Below are positions 35,248-44,488 of a DNA stretch of 64,000 nucleotides, in pieces. Position 1 is the stretch's first letter; every line of letters starts with the position of its first letter. Source of the stretch: Novosphingopyxis iocasae (GTDB lineage: Bacteria; Pseudomonadota; Alphaproteobacteria; Sphingomonadales; Sphingomonadaceae). The stretch is taken from NCBI RefSeq assembly GCF_014334095.1, contig NZ_CP060495.1, positions 2,728,501-2,792,500 of the forward strand, written 5' to 3'. The translations under genes were made by a program, and so were the position numbers. The notes under the pieces are model-generated. The model saw nothing but the letters and a program-made list of their open reading frames with translations. It made no database searches and was not told the origin of the DNA.

Positions 35248-37200
35248 CTATCCCTCGACAGCTGCCGGCTGCGGTCCCGATGGTGATCGACTTACCCGAA
35301 ATCCGGCAATCAGGGCCAGCAGCGTGAGCAATTGCGCGCCGATCGTCTCGACAGTCGGGAAGAAGCCGAGTTCGGCGAGGCGCGGCAAGCCGGCAATGAA
35401 AGTGGCGGAAAGAACTCCGGCCTCCTGGAAAGCGCCCACGCCCTTGCCCGCGAGAATGACCGCAAGGATCGCAATCAGGATAGCACTGTAGCGGAAGAAC
35501 TGGGTGATCGGCAGTTTGCGGCTGTAGCGCAGCATGGCCCATGCAATGAGCGCCAGCAGCGCTACTGCGGACAAGGCACCTGCCAGTATGATGCCGCTGC
35601 TCTGCGGGTTCCACAGGGCAGCGTAGAACAGGATAGTCTCGAACGCTTCCCGGTAGACGACCACGAATGCAAGACCAAAGAGAAACCATGCCGATCCGCG
35701 CGAAAGCGCCTTGCCCATTTTTTCCTGGATATAGCGCCGCCATTCCTCGGCCTGGGATTTGCCATGCATCCAGATCCCGACCGATACGAGAATGACAGCC
35801 GCAAGCAGCGCGCCGATCCCTTCGGTCATCTCGCGGCTCGCCCCGCTGATGCTTACGAAGTAGGTTGCTACGACCCAGGTGGCGACACCTGCGAAAAGAG
35901 CAGCGATCCACCCACCATGGATATAGGGCAATACCTCGGAGCGCTGCGACTTTTTCACAAAGGCGATCATGGCGATCACAACCAGAATTGCTTCGATCCC
36001 CTCGCGCAGGAGAATGGTGAACGCCCCGAGAAAGGTCGAGATTTCGCTGGCCGCCTCAGGAGCCAACGCTTCCTCGGCTCTTGCCAGCAGACTATCGATG
36101 CGAGCCCTTAGTTGCTGTAGTTCGGATGGATTCGCACCGGACTCTATTCCGGCCCGGAATTGCCCGAGCGCCTGTTCTACCTCCCGCATCAAACCGCCAT
36201 CGCGCGTTGCCAGGAGGGCCTCCAGGGGTTCAAACCCGTCGAGATAGGCAGACAGGGCAAGCTGCCGCGCTTCCTCTCGGTTGCCAGCCCGATAAGCTGA
36301 CAGGCTGCGATCGAGCGTATCGCGAACGAAGGCGAGCGAACCTGCGTCATTTGCCTGTCCCACCGCATCGGGATTGGCGCGAAGATAGGCCATGACGGCG
36401 AGCGCACGGTCCTCGCCGATCTGCTCGGCCAGACTTTCCGGTGTGAGCGCGGCGAGCGTCTCGAGATCGGGGACAAGCTGGCGTATGCCATCATCTTCCC
36501 GCCAAATACGCTCGCCCTTGGCCACATCTTCAAAAGCAATGCTGCCGGCATGGAATGCAAGCGCCCAGCGATCCTCGTCGGACAGCGATGCGAAGCTGGC
36601 CATGGACGTTCCTTCCAGCCCTTGCGTGATGACCTGGTAAAGCCCGAACGCACTGCGCTGCCGCGCCCGGTCGATATCGGTGAAGTCGATCGGCGGGGGA
36701 TCAAGTGCCTGCATTGCGGCCGGTGGCGCACTTCCGGCGGCGCCGTGACACGAGGCGCAGTTCTGCGCGAAGAGAGTGCGGGCGCGGTCAAGGTCGGGCG
36801 CTTGCGAAGGGGCAAGCGGAACCGGGTAGGCTGTCAGCAACGAGGCTGCCAGCGCGCGCGCTAAGCGCCCAACTCGCTCGGCGGGTTCCTTATTGGCGAT
36901 CAGAGCTCGCAGCTGGTCCGATCGGCGGATGAGTGCTTGATTGTCTTTAGTATCCGGCAATGCAGCGATCTGCCGCGCCACGACATCGGAAAACTCCACC
37001 ATTTCGCGATATTCGAATTCGTCGGCAACACGTCCCTCGGAAACGGCGGAGGCGTAGTCGACCGCGATATAATCGAGCAGACGCCAGGTGGTTCGCACGT
37101 CGGGTTCTTCCGCGTTCGCGGTGACGGACAGACACAGCGCAAGCGCCAGCAGAATGAGCCGCAGTGCCGGATGGACGGTGGCGGAGACGATGCGATGCAT
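35248..37200 (-). CDS. FTR1-family iron permease fused to a cytochrome c domain
   Basis: 650 aa. Signal peptide (1-24), then a helical region and a c-type haem motif CASCHG (about 152-157). The C-terminal half is an FTR1/EfeU permease with seven membrane helices and the two iron motifs REGIEA (near 399) and REAFET (near 523, REGLE-like). It probably imports iron, with the haem domain oxidising Fe(II) in place of a separate ferroxidase. A Fur-like palindrome lies just upstream. Confidence 0.9.
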   Translation of the reverse strand: MHRIVSATVHPALRLILLALALCLSVTANAEEPDVRTTWRLLDYIAVDYASAVSEGRVADEFEYREMVEFSDVVARQIAALPDTKDNQALIRRSDQLRALIANKEPAERVGRLARALAASLLTAYPVPLAPSQAPDLDRARTLFAQNCASCHGAAGSAPPAAMQALDPPPIDFTDIDRARQRSAFGLYQVITQGLEGTSMASFASLSDEDRWALAFHAGSIAFEDVAKGERIWREDDGIRQLVPDLETLAALTPESLAEQIGEDRALAVMAYLRANPDAVGQANDAGSLAFVRDTLDRSLSAYRAGNREEARQLALSAYLDGFEPLEALLATRDGGLMREVEQALGQFRAGIESGANPSELQQLRARIDSLLARAEEALAPEAASEISTFLGAFTILLREGIEAILVVIAMIAFVKKSQRSEVLPYIHGGWIAALFAGVATWVVATYFVSISGASREMTEGIGALLAAVILVSVGIWMHGKSQAEEWRRYIQEKMGKALSRGSAWFLFGLAFVVVYREAFETILFYAALWNPQSSGIILAGALSAVALLALIAWAMLRYSRKLPITQFFRYSAILIAILAVILAGKGVGAFQEAGVLSATFIAGLPRLAELGFFPTVETIGAQLLTLLALIAGFRVSRSPSGPQPAAVEG

Positions 37201-37218
37201 GAGGGGTCTCTATATCTG

Positions 37219-37235
37219 TTGCAATTAATCCGCAA
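37219..37235 (-). promoter_or_regulatory. Possible Fur-like operator before the iron permease
   Basis: TTGC (37219-37222) and GCAA (37232-37235) are inverted about ATTAAT-rich DNA, 19-35 nt before the ATG, the usual place for an iron-repressor site. A separate palindrome GGAAATGTATTTCC lies at 37251-37264. Assigned by position and shape only. Confidence 0.4.
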
Positions 37236-37296
37236 TAGCAGGGTGTAGACGGAAATGTATTTCCTCCAACCCCCGATCGCGGGGATATTCTGGAGT

Positions 37297-37914
37297 TTAG
37301 GTAGAGCGCAGTTCGCCACGGGCCTGTTTGGAGACTTCGGCACTTCCCCACACCGCCAGTCCTGCCATGATGCTCGCCACAACCAGATCGGGCCACGCAC
37401 GGCCGGTGCCGAAAACGCCAATCGCTGCCGCCAGCACGGCGATATTACCGATCGCGTCGTTGCGCGAACAGATCCACACCGAGCGCATGTTCGCATCGCC
37501 CGAGCGATACCGGAACAGCATCGCGGCGACGGCGAGATTTACCGCCAGAGCAAGAGAACCGATGGCGCCCATCGTTCCCGGGTCGGGCGACGCCCCGACA
37601 AAGAAACCCCAGATGGCCGAGCCGAGCACCCACAGGCCGAAAGCCAGCATGGTCGCCGCCTTTACGAGAGCCGCACGCGCGCGCCAGACGAGCGCCATCC
37701 CCGCTACACCGAGACTGATAGCATAGTTTGCCGCATCACCGAGAAAGTCGAGCGCGTCGGCCTGCAAGGCGCGCGAATCCGCAGCAATGCCTGCCACGAT
37801 CTCCACGCCGAACATGATTGCATTAAGGCCCAGTGCGATCCACAGAATGCGCCGCCATGTCGGATCGTTGTTGTTTGCACCGGCCTCATCGGGGCCGCAG
37901 CAGGTCTTTCCCAT
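37297..37914 (-). CDS. CDF-family cation exporter (MerR-controlled)
   Basis: 205 aa, shorter than the 300-aa CDF norm because the cytoplasmic C-terminal domain is missing. Six helices; the metal site motifs are ADALDFLGDAANY (helix 2) and CSRNDAIGNIAVL (helix 5). A Cys-Cys pair opens the protein (MGKTCCGPDEAG). It exports a divalent metal such as Zn or Cd, or Pb given the MerR type. It is divergent from the MerR gene across a perfect 21-bp operator. Confidence 0.85.
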   Translation of the reverse strand: MGKTCCGPDEAGANNNDPTWRRILWIALGLNAIMFGVEIVAGIAADSRALQADALDFLGDAANYAISLGVAGMALVWRARAALVKAATMLAFGLWVLGSAIWGFFVGASPDPGTMGAIGSLALAVNLAVAAMLFRYRSGDANMRSVWICSRNDAIGNIAVLAAAIGVFGTGRAWPDLVVASIMAGLAVWGSAEVSKQARGELRST

Positions 37915-37940
37915 TTACTCGACTCCTTGCGTCGATCCGC

Positions 37941-37971
37941 CCTATGCACCTTGTAGTAACTACAAGGTCAA
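37941..37971 (-). promoter_or_regulatory. MerR-type promoter/operator of the CDF gene
   Basis: On the minus strand TTGACC (37971-37966) and CATAGG (37946-37941) are 19 nt apart. The spacer region holds ACCTTGTAGT-T-ACTACAAGGT (37948-37968), a perfect 10-1-10 palindrome matching ZntR/CadR/PbrR sites. Confidence 0.85.
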
Positions 37972-37989
37972 GCGGCAGGAGCCTTTGTC

Positions 37990-38388
37990 ATGAGAATTGG
38001 TCAACTTGCCCGGATAACCGGCGTCAAATCCGAAACAATCCGCTTCTACGAGCGTGAGGGTATCCTCGCTGCCCCTCCACGCACGCGGGCCAATTATCGC
38101 GATTATGGACCAGCAGAGGAAGCGCGCCTTAACTTCATACGGCGCGCGCGTGATCTCGGCTTCTCCATGGCACGCATCAGGGAATTGCTCGATCTCTCCG
38201 ATGATGCCGACCGGTCCTGCGCGGGCATCGACGCTCTGGCCAGAAGCCATCTCGGCGAGGTCGAGCGCAAGATCGCGAGCCTGGAGGCGTTGCGGACGGA
38301 ACTTGGGCGTATGATCGCTGCCTGCGAGCAAGACACTGTAGGCGATTGCCGCATCATCGATGCACTTGCGGGTACCGCCGAGCCTTGA
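37990..38388 (+). CDS. MerR-family metal regulator (CadR/PbrR/ZntR type)
   Basis: 132 aa. The helix-turn-helix MRIGQLARITGVKSETIRFYE and wing RTRANYRDYG are clear. Cysteines for metal binding are Cys77 (DRSCAGID, the dimer-helix position used in ZntR and CadR), Cys113 (AACEQD) and Cys119 (GDCRII). The C-terminal loop C-x5-C suits Pb, Cd or Zn. It is divergent from the CDF exporter and should control it through the shared palindrome. Confidence 0.9.
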   Translation: MRIGQLARITGVKSETIRFYEREGILAAPPRTRANYRDYGPAEEARLNFIRRARDLGFSMARIRELLDLSDDADRSCAGIDALARSHLGEVERKIASLEALRTELGRMIAACEQDTVGDCRIIDALAGTAEP

Positions 38389-38525
38389 TGTCCGCGCCTC
38401 GTGCGCCAGTTCGGTCAGGCTCGCCAATGCACGGCTTTTGTCGGCCGCCCATAAGAGACTTAACTTCGGGAAAGGCCGACGAGTGCGAAGCTGCCCGTGT
38501 CGCCATCCCGGGTCTGTCGAACGGG

Positions 38526-39920
38526 CTATGATGCCGCCGCAGGCCAGTTCCAGACGGCCATTTTTTCAATGCTCATATCCGCCATAGTGTAGGGGATCCC
38601 GCCGACGCCAAGCCCGGAGCGGCGCAGCCCTGCAAAAGGCATCCAGTCCACGCGGAATGCCGTATGGTCGTTCACCATCACAGCCGATCCCGCCAGAGAC
38701 TGTATGCAATGATTGGCGATTGACAGCCGATCGCTGAATACAGCGGCCTGAAAGGCGTAAGGCAGGGCATTGGCCTGCTCGATAGCCAGGTCGATATCGT
38801 CATAGCCATACACGCAGATCACGGGGCCGAAGATTTCTTCCCGGGATATCTTGGCACTTTCGGGAGGATCGACAATGACGGTCGGGGAGAAAAGAGTGTC
38901 ACTCAGACGGCTTCCCCCGCACACCAGGGTGCCTCCTGCTGCGATGGCTTCATCGACCCAGCGTTCGACGCGGTCAACTTCCTCCGTTCGGATCAGGGGT
39001 CCGCATTGGGTCTCAGCATCGGCGGGATCGCCCACTACCAGCTTTTCGGCAACTCGCCTTAGGTCATGAGCGAAGTCTTTCAATTCTGCAGCAGGGACGT
39101 ACACGCGCTGCACGGAAACGCAGACCTGACCCGAATGATAGAACCCGCCTTTGAGCAACGAGGCGATCACTACTGCGCGCTCCACGCCGCTGTCCACGAT
39201 TACCGGCGCCGCGCCGCCGTGCTCGAGAGCAATGCGGGTTCCCGGCGCCAGCTTCGAGCGAAGCATCCAGCCGATCTTCGCAGAACCGATGAATGAGAAG
39301 AACTCCGTGCGCGGATCGGTTACCATTCTTTCGGCAATATCGTTGCCGCAAGGTGCGAACCGGCACCAGGCCTCGGGCAGGCCGGCTTCATGAAGAATGC
39401 TCACGAAGCTCTGGCATGACAGAGGCGTTTCCAGCGCAGGCTTGATGAGAACGGGGCACCCGGCTGCTACCGCCGGTCCAACCTGATGGACGATCAGGTT
39501 GAGGGGGTGATTGAATGCCGAGATCGCCACGACAGGACCGATCGGTTCGCGGAATGTATATGCCGTCCTTCCCGCACCCGCTTCTGTCAGGTCCATGGGG
39601 ATCTTGTGACCGCCGCCATCGCTGAGCGCCTGAACGCACAAGTCGACGCTGTTGATTGCGCGACTGGCTTCCACGCGCGCATCGACCAGGGGTTTGCCGC
39701 CCTCCCTGACGATCTGGAGAGCCAGATCCTCGGCTCGTTCGCGCATGATATCCGCAGCCCGCCGGAGGATGGCGATACGCTCGTGCACGGCAAGCCAGCC
39801 ATGGCGGTCGCGGTGGAGCAACTGCGCTTCATTCAGCCATTCATCGATTTGAGCCCAGTCGACAAGCGCTACTTCTGCAATCGGCGAGCGGTCGAAGGGA
39901 TTGTGAACGATCGTTTTCAT
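38526..39920 (-). CDS. NAD(P)-dependent aldehyde dehydrogenase
   Basis: 464 aa, ATG overlapping the upstream stop by 4 nt. The catalytic Cys is in YHSGQVCVSVQR and the general-base Glu in LEHGGAAPV. FSFIGSAKIG is the cofactor loop and EIFGPVICVYGYDD the conserved C-terminal motif. It oxidises an aldehyde made or fed by the TPP enzyme encoded just upstream; the substrate is unknown. A carbon-metabolism pair in a metal island is unusual. Confidence 0.88.
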   Translation of the reverse strand: MKTIVHNPFDRSPIAEVALVDWAQIDEWLNEAQLLHRDRHGWLAVHERIAILRRAADIMRERAEDLALQIVREGGKPLVDARVEASRAINSVDLCVQALSDGGGHKIPMDLTEAGAGRTAYTFREPIGPVVAISAFNHPLNLIVHQVGPAVAAGCPVLIKPALETPLSCQSFVSILHEAGLPEAWCRFAPCGNDIAERMVTDPRTEFFSFIGSAKIGWMLRSKLAPGTRIALEHGGAAPVIVDSGVERAVVIASLLKGGFYHSGQVCVSVQRVYVPAAELKDFAHDLRRVAEKLVVGDPADAETQCGPLIRTEEVDRVERWVDEAIAAGGTLVCGGSRLSDTLFSPTVIVDPPESAKISREEIFGPVICVYGYDDIDLAIEQANALPYAFQAAVFSDRLSIANHCIQSLAGSAVMVNDHTAFRVDWMPFAGLRRSGLGVGGIPYTMADMSIEKMAVWNWPAAAS

Positions 39921-41557
39921 AGCTCGCACACCTTTGCGCCGAGTTCGTCGATCAGCACCTTCTTGTTTTCGGAATAATCGACGGGCAGGTCGACAAGGTG
40001 CACGCCGCCAGCCTCGAATGCGGCGTTCAGGACCGAAACCAGATCCGCGCTTCGCTCGACACGGTGGCCGGTCGCTCCATAGCTTTGTGCGTAGGTGACA
40101 AAGTCGGGATTGGAAAAGGTCAGGCCGTAGTCCGGAAAGCCAAGCTGGTCCTGCTTCCAGCGGATCATCCCGTATGCTGCATCATTCAGAACGAGAACGA
40201 CAAGGTTCAGTCCAAGCCTGACGGCCGTTTCCAGTTCCTGCGAGTTCATCATGAACCCGCCATCGCCGCATACCGCGAGCACTCTGCGCCCCGGCGCCAG
40301 CATCGCAGCCATCATGGCCGATGGAAGGCCCGCGCCCATCGTCGCCAATGCATTGTCGAGCAGGATGGTGCCAGGCTCGTGGGCGATGTAGTTTCTGGCG
40401 AACCAGATCTTGTAGATGCCGTTGTCGAGCGCAACGATATCATCGCGCGCCATTACGCTGCGTACGTCGGCAACCACGCGCTGGGGGACCATCGGAAAAC
40501 GTTCGTCGTCGCTGGTCTCGGAGATGTGCGAAGCAATCTCGTGATGCAGGGCGGTATAATAGCTGCGGTCGCACTGCAGCTTGCCATCGAGGCGGCTTCC
40601 CAGCCGCTCGACCGATCCGGCGATGTCGCCGATGACTTCGAGCTGCGGGAAGTAGACCTGATCGACTTCAGCCGCCTTGTAATTGATATGGATGACGGTC
40701 TGACCGTCCGGCTCCATGAAGAAGGGCGGCTTCTCCACCACGTCGTGACCGATATTGACGATCAGATCGGCCTTCTCGATCGCGCAGTGAACATAATCGC
40801 CCGACGATAGCGCCGCAGTGCCCAGATAGAGTTCGCTATCTTCATCGACCACGCCCTTGCCCATCTGGGTGTCGAAGAAGGGAAAGCCGGTATCAGACAC
40901 GAATTTGCGCAACGCTTTCGAAGCGCGGCGGCGGTTCGCTCCAGCTCCGATCAATAGCAAGGGCCGTTCCGCAGCAAGAATACGCCGGGCCGCTTCGTCG
41001 AGCGCAGCATCTCCGGCGACCGCATAACGCCTGTCATGCGGCGGTATGACCGGTTCGATCGTTTCCTCTTCAGCGATATCTTCGGGCAGTTCCAGGAGGA
41101 CGGCTCCGGGTCTTTCTTCCTGCGCCAGACGGAACCCTTCGCGAACGAGCGAGGGAATGCGATTGCCGTTCACGATCTGGGTCGAAGCCTTGCAGAGCGG
41201 CGTAAACAGGGAAACGACGTCGACAATCTGGAACTGGGCCTGTTTCGAGGTCTTGATCGGTTTCTGCCCGGTAATAATGACGAGCGGAAAGGCCCCGAGC
41301 GCGGCATAGGCCGCCGGTGTGGTCAGGTTCGTGGCACCAGGCCCGAGCGTTGCCAGGCACACACCTGCCTTGCCGGTCAGGCGGCCATAGGTCGCCGCCA
41401 TGAAGCCAGCGCCCTGTTCGTGACGGGCCAGAACCAGCGTGATGGCGGAAGTTCGCAGCGATTCCAGGAGATCCAGGTTCTCTTCGCCTGGAACGGCGAA
41501 AACATATTCGACTCCCTCGGCTTCGAGTGCGGCGACCATGAGATCGGATGCTTTCAT
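39917..41557 (-). CDS. Acetolactate synthase-like TPP enzyme
   Basis: 546 aa. Typical three-domain ThDP enzyme: AVPGEENLDLLE (N-terminal Glu motif near 20-31), central domain, and the cofactor site GDGGFMMNSQELETA with VLNDAAYG near 440-470. It is of catabolic, FAD-independent-looking size with no small subunit nearby. The reaction may be pyruvate to acetolactate or another 2-oxoacid decarboxylation. Its stop overlaps the aldehyde dehydrogenase ATG, so the two probably work in one pathway. Confidence 0.82.
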   Translation of the reverse strand: MKASDLMVAALEAEGVEYVFAVPGEENLDLLESLRTSAITLVLARHEQGAGFMAATYGRLTGKAGVCLATLGPGATNLTTPAAYAALGAFPLVIITGQKPIKTSKQAQFQIVDVVSLFTPLCKASTQIVNGNRIPSLVREGFRLAQEERPGAVLLELPEDIAEEETIEPVIPPHDRRYAVAGDAALDEAARRILAAERPLLLIGAGANRRRASKALRKFVSDTGFPFFDTQMGKGVVDEDSELYLGTAALSSGDYVHCAIEKADLIVNIGHDVVEKPPFFMEPDGQTVIHINYKAAEVDQVYFPQLEVIGDIAGSVERLGSRLDGKLQCDRSYYTALHHEIASHISETSDDERFPMVPQRVVADVRSVMARDDIVALDNGIYKIWFARNYIAHEPGTILLDNALATMGAGLPSAMMAAMLAPGRRVLAVCGDGGFMMNSQELETAVRLGLNLVVLVLNDAAYGMIRWKQDQLGFPDYGLTFSNPDFVTYAQSYGATGHRVERSADLVSVLNAAFEAGGVHLVDLPVDYSENKKVLIDELGAKVCEL

Positions 41558-41649
41558 TCGTTGGTCCTCATTTTACGAGTTGCAGGGCGGTTCATGCCGT
41601 GCGCTGCCAAGCTGCTTGCCCACAGCGACCGACCCGATCGCCGCGCTTG

Positions 41650-42603
41650 TCAATGGTCGTGGTCATGGTGATGGTTCTTCTCGACCTGATGGTCCGGGAT
41701 CATGTCCGGATCACAGTCCGCAGCGAGACAGGCTTCGAACGTTGCATGGGCGATGGCGTGCTGCGTCTCGAGCATACCGCGAGCCCGCGCCTTCACATCC
41801 TCGAAAGCCTGCAACGAAGATTCGGCAGGAACGATATGCGCCTCAAGCGCGCGATAATGCTCGCTGATGCTCCAGATATGGACGTGATGGACGTCGGCCA
41901 CGCCTTCTGTGTCACGCAGGTCGCACACAATGCGATCGAACTCGCTTTCGTCCGGCACCGCACCCATCAAGAGCCGCACCGTGCGAGGCAACAAAGTGAC
42001 GCCTTGCCAGATCACATAGGCAGCAATGACCACGGTGATGATCAGATCGGCGATATAAAGTTCGTATCGCAGAATGAGTACGCCAGCCACGATCACACCG
42101 ACCGAAGCCAGCGCATCGGACACATTGTGCAGAAAGGCGGCTTTCATGTTGAGGGAGTTTTTCGAGCTGGCGTAGACCATCACCGCCGTAACCACGTCGA
42201 TCACCAACGCTATCCCGGCGACCCAGATTACGGTCCACCCCTCAACGGGTTGAGGGTCTGCGAAACGGTTGATCGCCTCGACGAGCAGATAGAAGCCGAT
42301 GATAAGCAAAGTCGTCAGATTGATGAGAGCTGCCACGACTTCCGCACGAGCATAGCCGAAGGTCATAAGCTTGTCGGCTGGCCGGCGCCCGATCCGCCTC
42401 GCAAACAGAGCCAGTCCAAGCGATGCCGCGTCGCTGAAGTTGTGCAGCGCATCGGCGATCAGTGCGAGCGAACCCGACAATATCCCCCCGATGATCTGGG
42501 CAACAGTCAGCAGGACGTTGAGGGCGACGGCCAATACAAGGCGGCCGTCGCTCATGTTCTCTTCGCCGTGACTGTGCCCGGCATGACCGCCGGATTGTGC
42601 CAT
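41650..42603 (-). CDS. CDF-family cation exporter, CzcD/ZitB type
   Basis: 317 aa, full length. His-rich ends (HAGHSHGEE at the start; NHHHDHDH at the stop) surround six helices. The metal site is ALIADALHNFSDA (helix 2) and AAFLHNVSDALAS (helix 5), the H-x3-D plus H-x3-D arrangement of Zn/Cd exporters. The cytoplasmic domain (VADVHHVHIWSI) is present. It is the last gene of the czc run, and its ATG shares 1 nt with the preceding stop. Confidence 0.92.
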   Translation of the reverse strand: MAQSGGHAGHSHGEENMSDGRLVLAVALNVLLTVAQIIGGILSGSLALIADALHNFSDAASLGLALFARRIGRRPADKLMTFGYARAEVVAALINLTTLLIIGFYLLVEAINRFADPQPVEGWTVIWVAGIALVIDVVTAVMVYASSKNSLNMKAAFLHNVSDALASVGVIVAGVLILRYELYIADLIITVVIAAYVIWQGVTLLPRTVRLLMGAVPDESEFDRIVCDLRDTEGVADVHHVHIWSISEHYRALEAHIVPAESSLQAFEDVKARARGMLETQHAIAHATFEACLAADCDPDMIPDHQVEKNHHHDHDH

Positions 42604-43472
42604 TACCTGCCTCCTTTTTCTCTTCTCTTGGTCGTCGTAACGGACTGCGCGGGGGAATGCTGGAACGTGCTGTTCGAAACATCGAGTTCGCGCGACAGTT
42701 CTCCAAGCGCCGAGATCGCGAGGCCGAGCAGGGCGAATCCTCCGACAAATGCCGGGAGCGTCATGTGATTGGCGGCGACCGATCCGGTTCCCATGCGAAG
42801 CAGCGCGCGCGCCGATGCAACTATAAGAAAGCCCGGGATAATAGCCGCTAGCCAACCTCGCCCGCTGTCGGTGAATCCGTGCAGCGCCCAAAAGGTCAAG
42901 AGAGCGATGCCGATGAAAAGCAGGGAAAAGAGGACAAGTAGCGCAAGCTGGTCCATCCTGCTCACTTGGGCGGATCGGTATTCATCGATCGCCTGGCGTC
43001 CTATTTCCAGGTTCGCAAAAACAAGCGCTGCAGACACCGCCACTGCTGTCGTCGCGGATGCCGCAGCGGCAGCACCCAAGAGAACGCTGTAAGGCAGGAT
43101 TTCGAACGCAATCGACACCGAGATGCGACGAACCAGGGTTGGCCTATCGAAACATCGCTCGGGTCCGTCATCACCCCGTCTGAGTCTTGCGTATCGGCCA
43201 AGCTCGCTGAAAAGCAGAAGTAGCAGCCCGCCCGCCAGCATCAAACCAGTGAGTGCCCAGCGGGTGAGAGGGGATTGTCCCAGCGGAAGAGTTAGCAAGA
43301 CGGCAAGGGCTGTAAAGGCACCCGAAACGCCGCCTGGCAGGAGCGGATGCAGGAAGTTCCAATTGCCTTTCGCCAATTTGCCGCCAATCATGACCCCGAT
43401 GCCTGCTAGCATCGCCAGGACAAGGACCCGCGAAAGGTCCTGCGCGGCAAACAAAGTATCGAATAGCGTCAA
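42603..43472 (-). CDS. Polytopic membrane protein, possibly ZIP-like
   Basis: 289 aa with about eight membrane helices. A segment SIAFEILPYSVLLGAAAAAS could be a degenerate form of the ZIP metal motif HNxPEGxAxG, but the His is absent. It is embedded between two CDF genes with overlapping start and stop codons, so a metal-transport or regulatory role is likely. Family assignment is uncertain. Confidence 0.62.
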   Translation of the reverse strand: MTLFDTLFAAQDLSRVLVLAMLAGIGVMIGGKLAKGNWNFLHPLLPGGVSGAFTALAVLLTLPLGQSPLTRWALTGLMLAGGLLLLLFSELGRYARLRRGDDGPERCFDRPTLVRRISVSIAFEILPYSVLLGAAAAASATTAVAVSAALVFANLEIGRQAIDEYRSAQVSRMDQLALLVLFSLLFIGIALLTFWALHGFTDSGRGWLAAIIPGFLIVASARALLRMGTGSVAANHMTLPAFVGGFALLGLAISALGELSRELDVSNSTFQHSPAQSVTTTKRREKGGR

Positions 43473-44098
43473 TTCCTTTTCTCGCCGTGGACGGTCCCCG
43501 CCTCCTCATGCACATCCATATGCGTATCGCGCAGGATCTGCACTCCGCCGTAGAGCGCTATGCAGGCGACCGCTATTCCGACCACCAGATCGGGCCAGTT
43601 GGCACCGGTAATCAGCACAACGATGCCGGCGATGATGATCCCGCCATTGGAGATGAAGTCGTTGAAGCTGAACGTTGTCGCCGCCCGCATATTGACGTCC
43701 TTGTTCTCCATCTTCTGCAACAGGCGCAGGCAGTAGAGATTCACCAATCCCGCGACGAACGCCATCGCCATCATCAGCATGCCGCCCGGATCGGAACCTT
43801 CCACGAACCGACGGTAAGCATCGAAAATGACCCCAGCAGAGAAGATCAGCAGCATGATGCCGGAGAAGCGCGCGGCTCCGCGCTTCCAGGTCCGCGAGCG
43901 GGTTAGCGCAAGCAGGCTGAGCGCATAGACGATTGCATCCGATGAATTATCGAGGCCGTTTGCCAACAGCGCGTTGGAATCGGCAAAATACCCGACCGCG
44001 AAAAAGCCGATCGCGATGGCCACGTTAAGCCACAGGACAACCCACAGGGTCTTGCGCTTTTCAGGCGACCCGACATCGACCTCATGACCGCCACTCAT
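43469..44098 (-). CDS. CDF-family cation transporter, short form
   Basis: 209 aa, six helices, no C-terminal cytoplasmic domain. Metal-site motifs are ANGLDNSSDAIVY (helix 2) and TFSFNDFISNGG (helix 5), so the first His of the usual H-x3-D is Asp. It resembles the short CDF at 37297. ATG overlaps the preceding stop by 4 nt and its own stop overlaps the next start by 4 nt. Confidence 0.85.
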   Translation of the reverse strand: MSGGHEVDVGSPEKRKTLWVVLWLNVAIAIGFFAVGYFADSNALLANGLDNSSDAIVYALSLLALTRSRTWKRGAARFSGIMLLIFSAGVIFDAYRRFVEGSDPGGMLMMAMAFVAGLVNLYCLRLLQKMENKDVNMRAATTFSFNDFISNGGIIIAGIVVLITGANWPDLVVGIAVACIALYGGVQILRDTHMDVHEEAGTVHGEKRN

Positions 44099-44466
44099 GC
44101 TGCGTCCTCCCCGGTTCGTACCCAGCTTTCGGCATGACTACGCTGTGATGGTTGGAAGAACTTCATTTCGGCGCGGAAGAGCGACGATGACATCTCCGTG
44201 CCCCACTCTTCCCATTTGCTGTCACCGATTATGGCGATCCGGCCGAAACAATCCTTATGCCGGACGTCGAACTTGAGATCGCGCCAGAGACCTCCGAGGT
44301 CCCAGCCCGAAAAATCAGGCGCGAGCTCGATTACCATCGGGACGGTGCCGGCCTCGCGCTCCGCGATACGTTCGAATTGGGGAACAAAGCGGTTATAGTC
44401 TTCATCCTCCAGCCTGCCTCCGGCGCGTATCCAGAGCAGTCCGTTCTCTTCCTTCAGTGCCAGCAC
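44095..44466 (-). CDS. STAS/SpoIIAA-like domain protein
   Basis: 123 aa, GTG at 44466 with GGAG 6 nt upstream. The fold is recognised from LWIRAGGRLEDEDYNRFVPQFE at the start, VPMVIELAPDFSGWDLGGLW in the middle and GRIAIIGDSKWEEW near 75-88, matching the SpoIIAA/SEC14-like STAS family. It is soluble. Its place inside an operon of metal exporters (22 nt after czcA, overlapping a CDF gene) suggests it regulates or docks on a membrane transporter. No partner is proven. Confidence 0.78.
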   Translation of the reverse strand: MLALKEENGLLWIRAGGRLEDEDYNRFVPQFERIAEREAGTVPMVIELAPDFSGWDLGGLWRDLKFDVRHKDCFGRIAIIGDSKWEEWGTEMSSSLFRAEMKFFQPSQRSHAESWVRTGEDAA

Positions 44467-44488
44467 CGTATTCTCCTTTCCCGATCGG

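Noticed and set aside
34583-35911. 442-codon minus-strand frame
   Set aside because: Overlaps the ATPase end, the small membrane gene and the FTR1 gene in the wrong frame; no domain.
43469-44098. Considered a diverged copy of the CDF at 37297 by duplication
   Set aside because: Both are short CDFs, but metal motifs, termini and operon context differ; independent family members are more likely.
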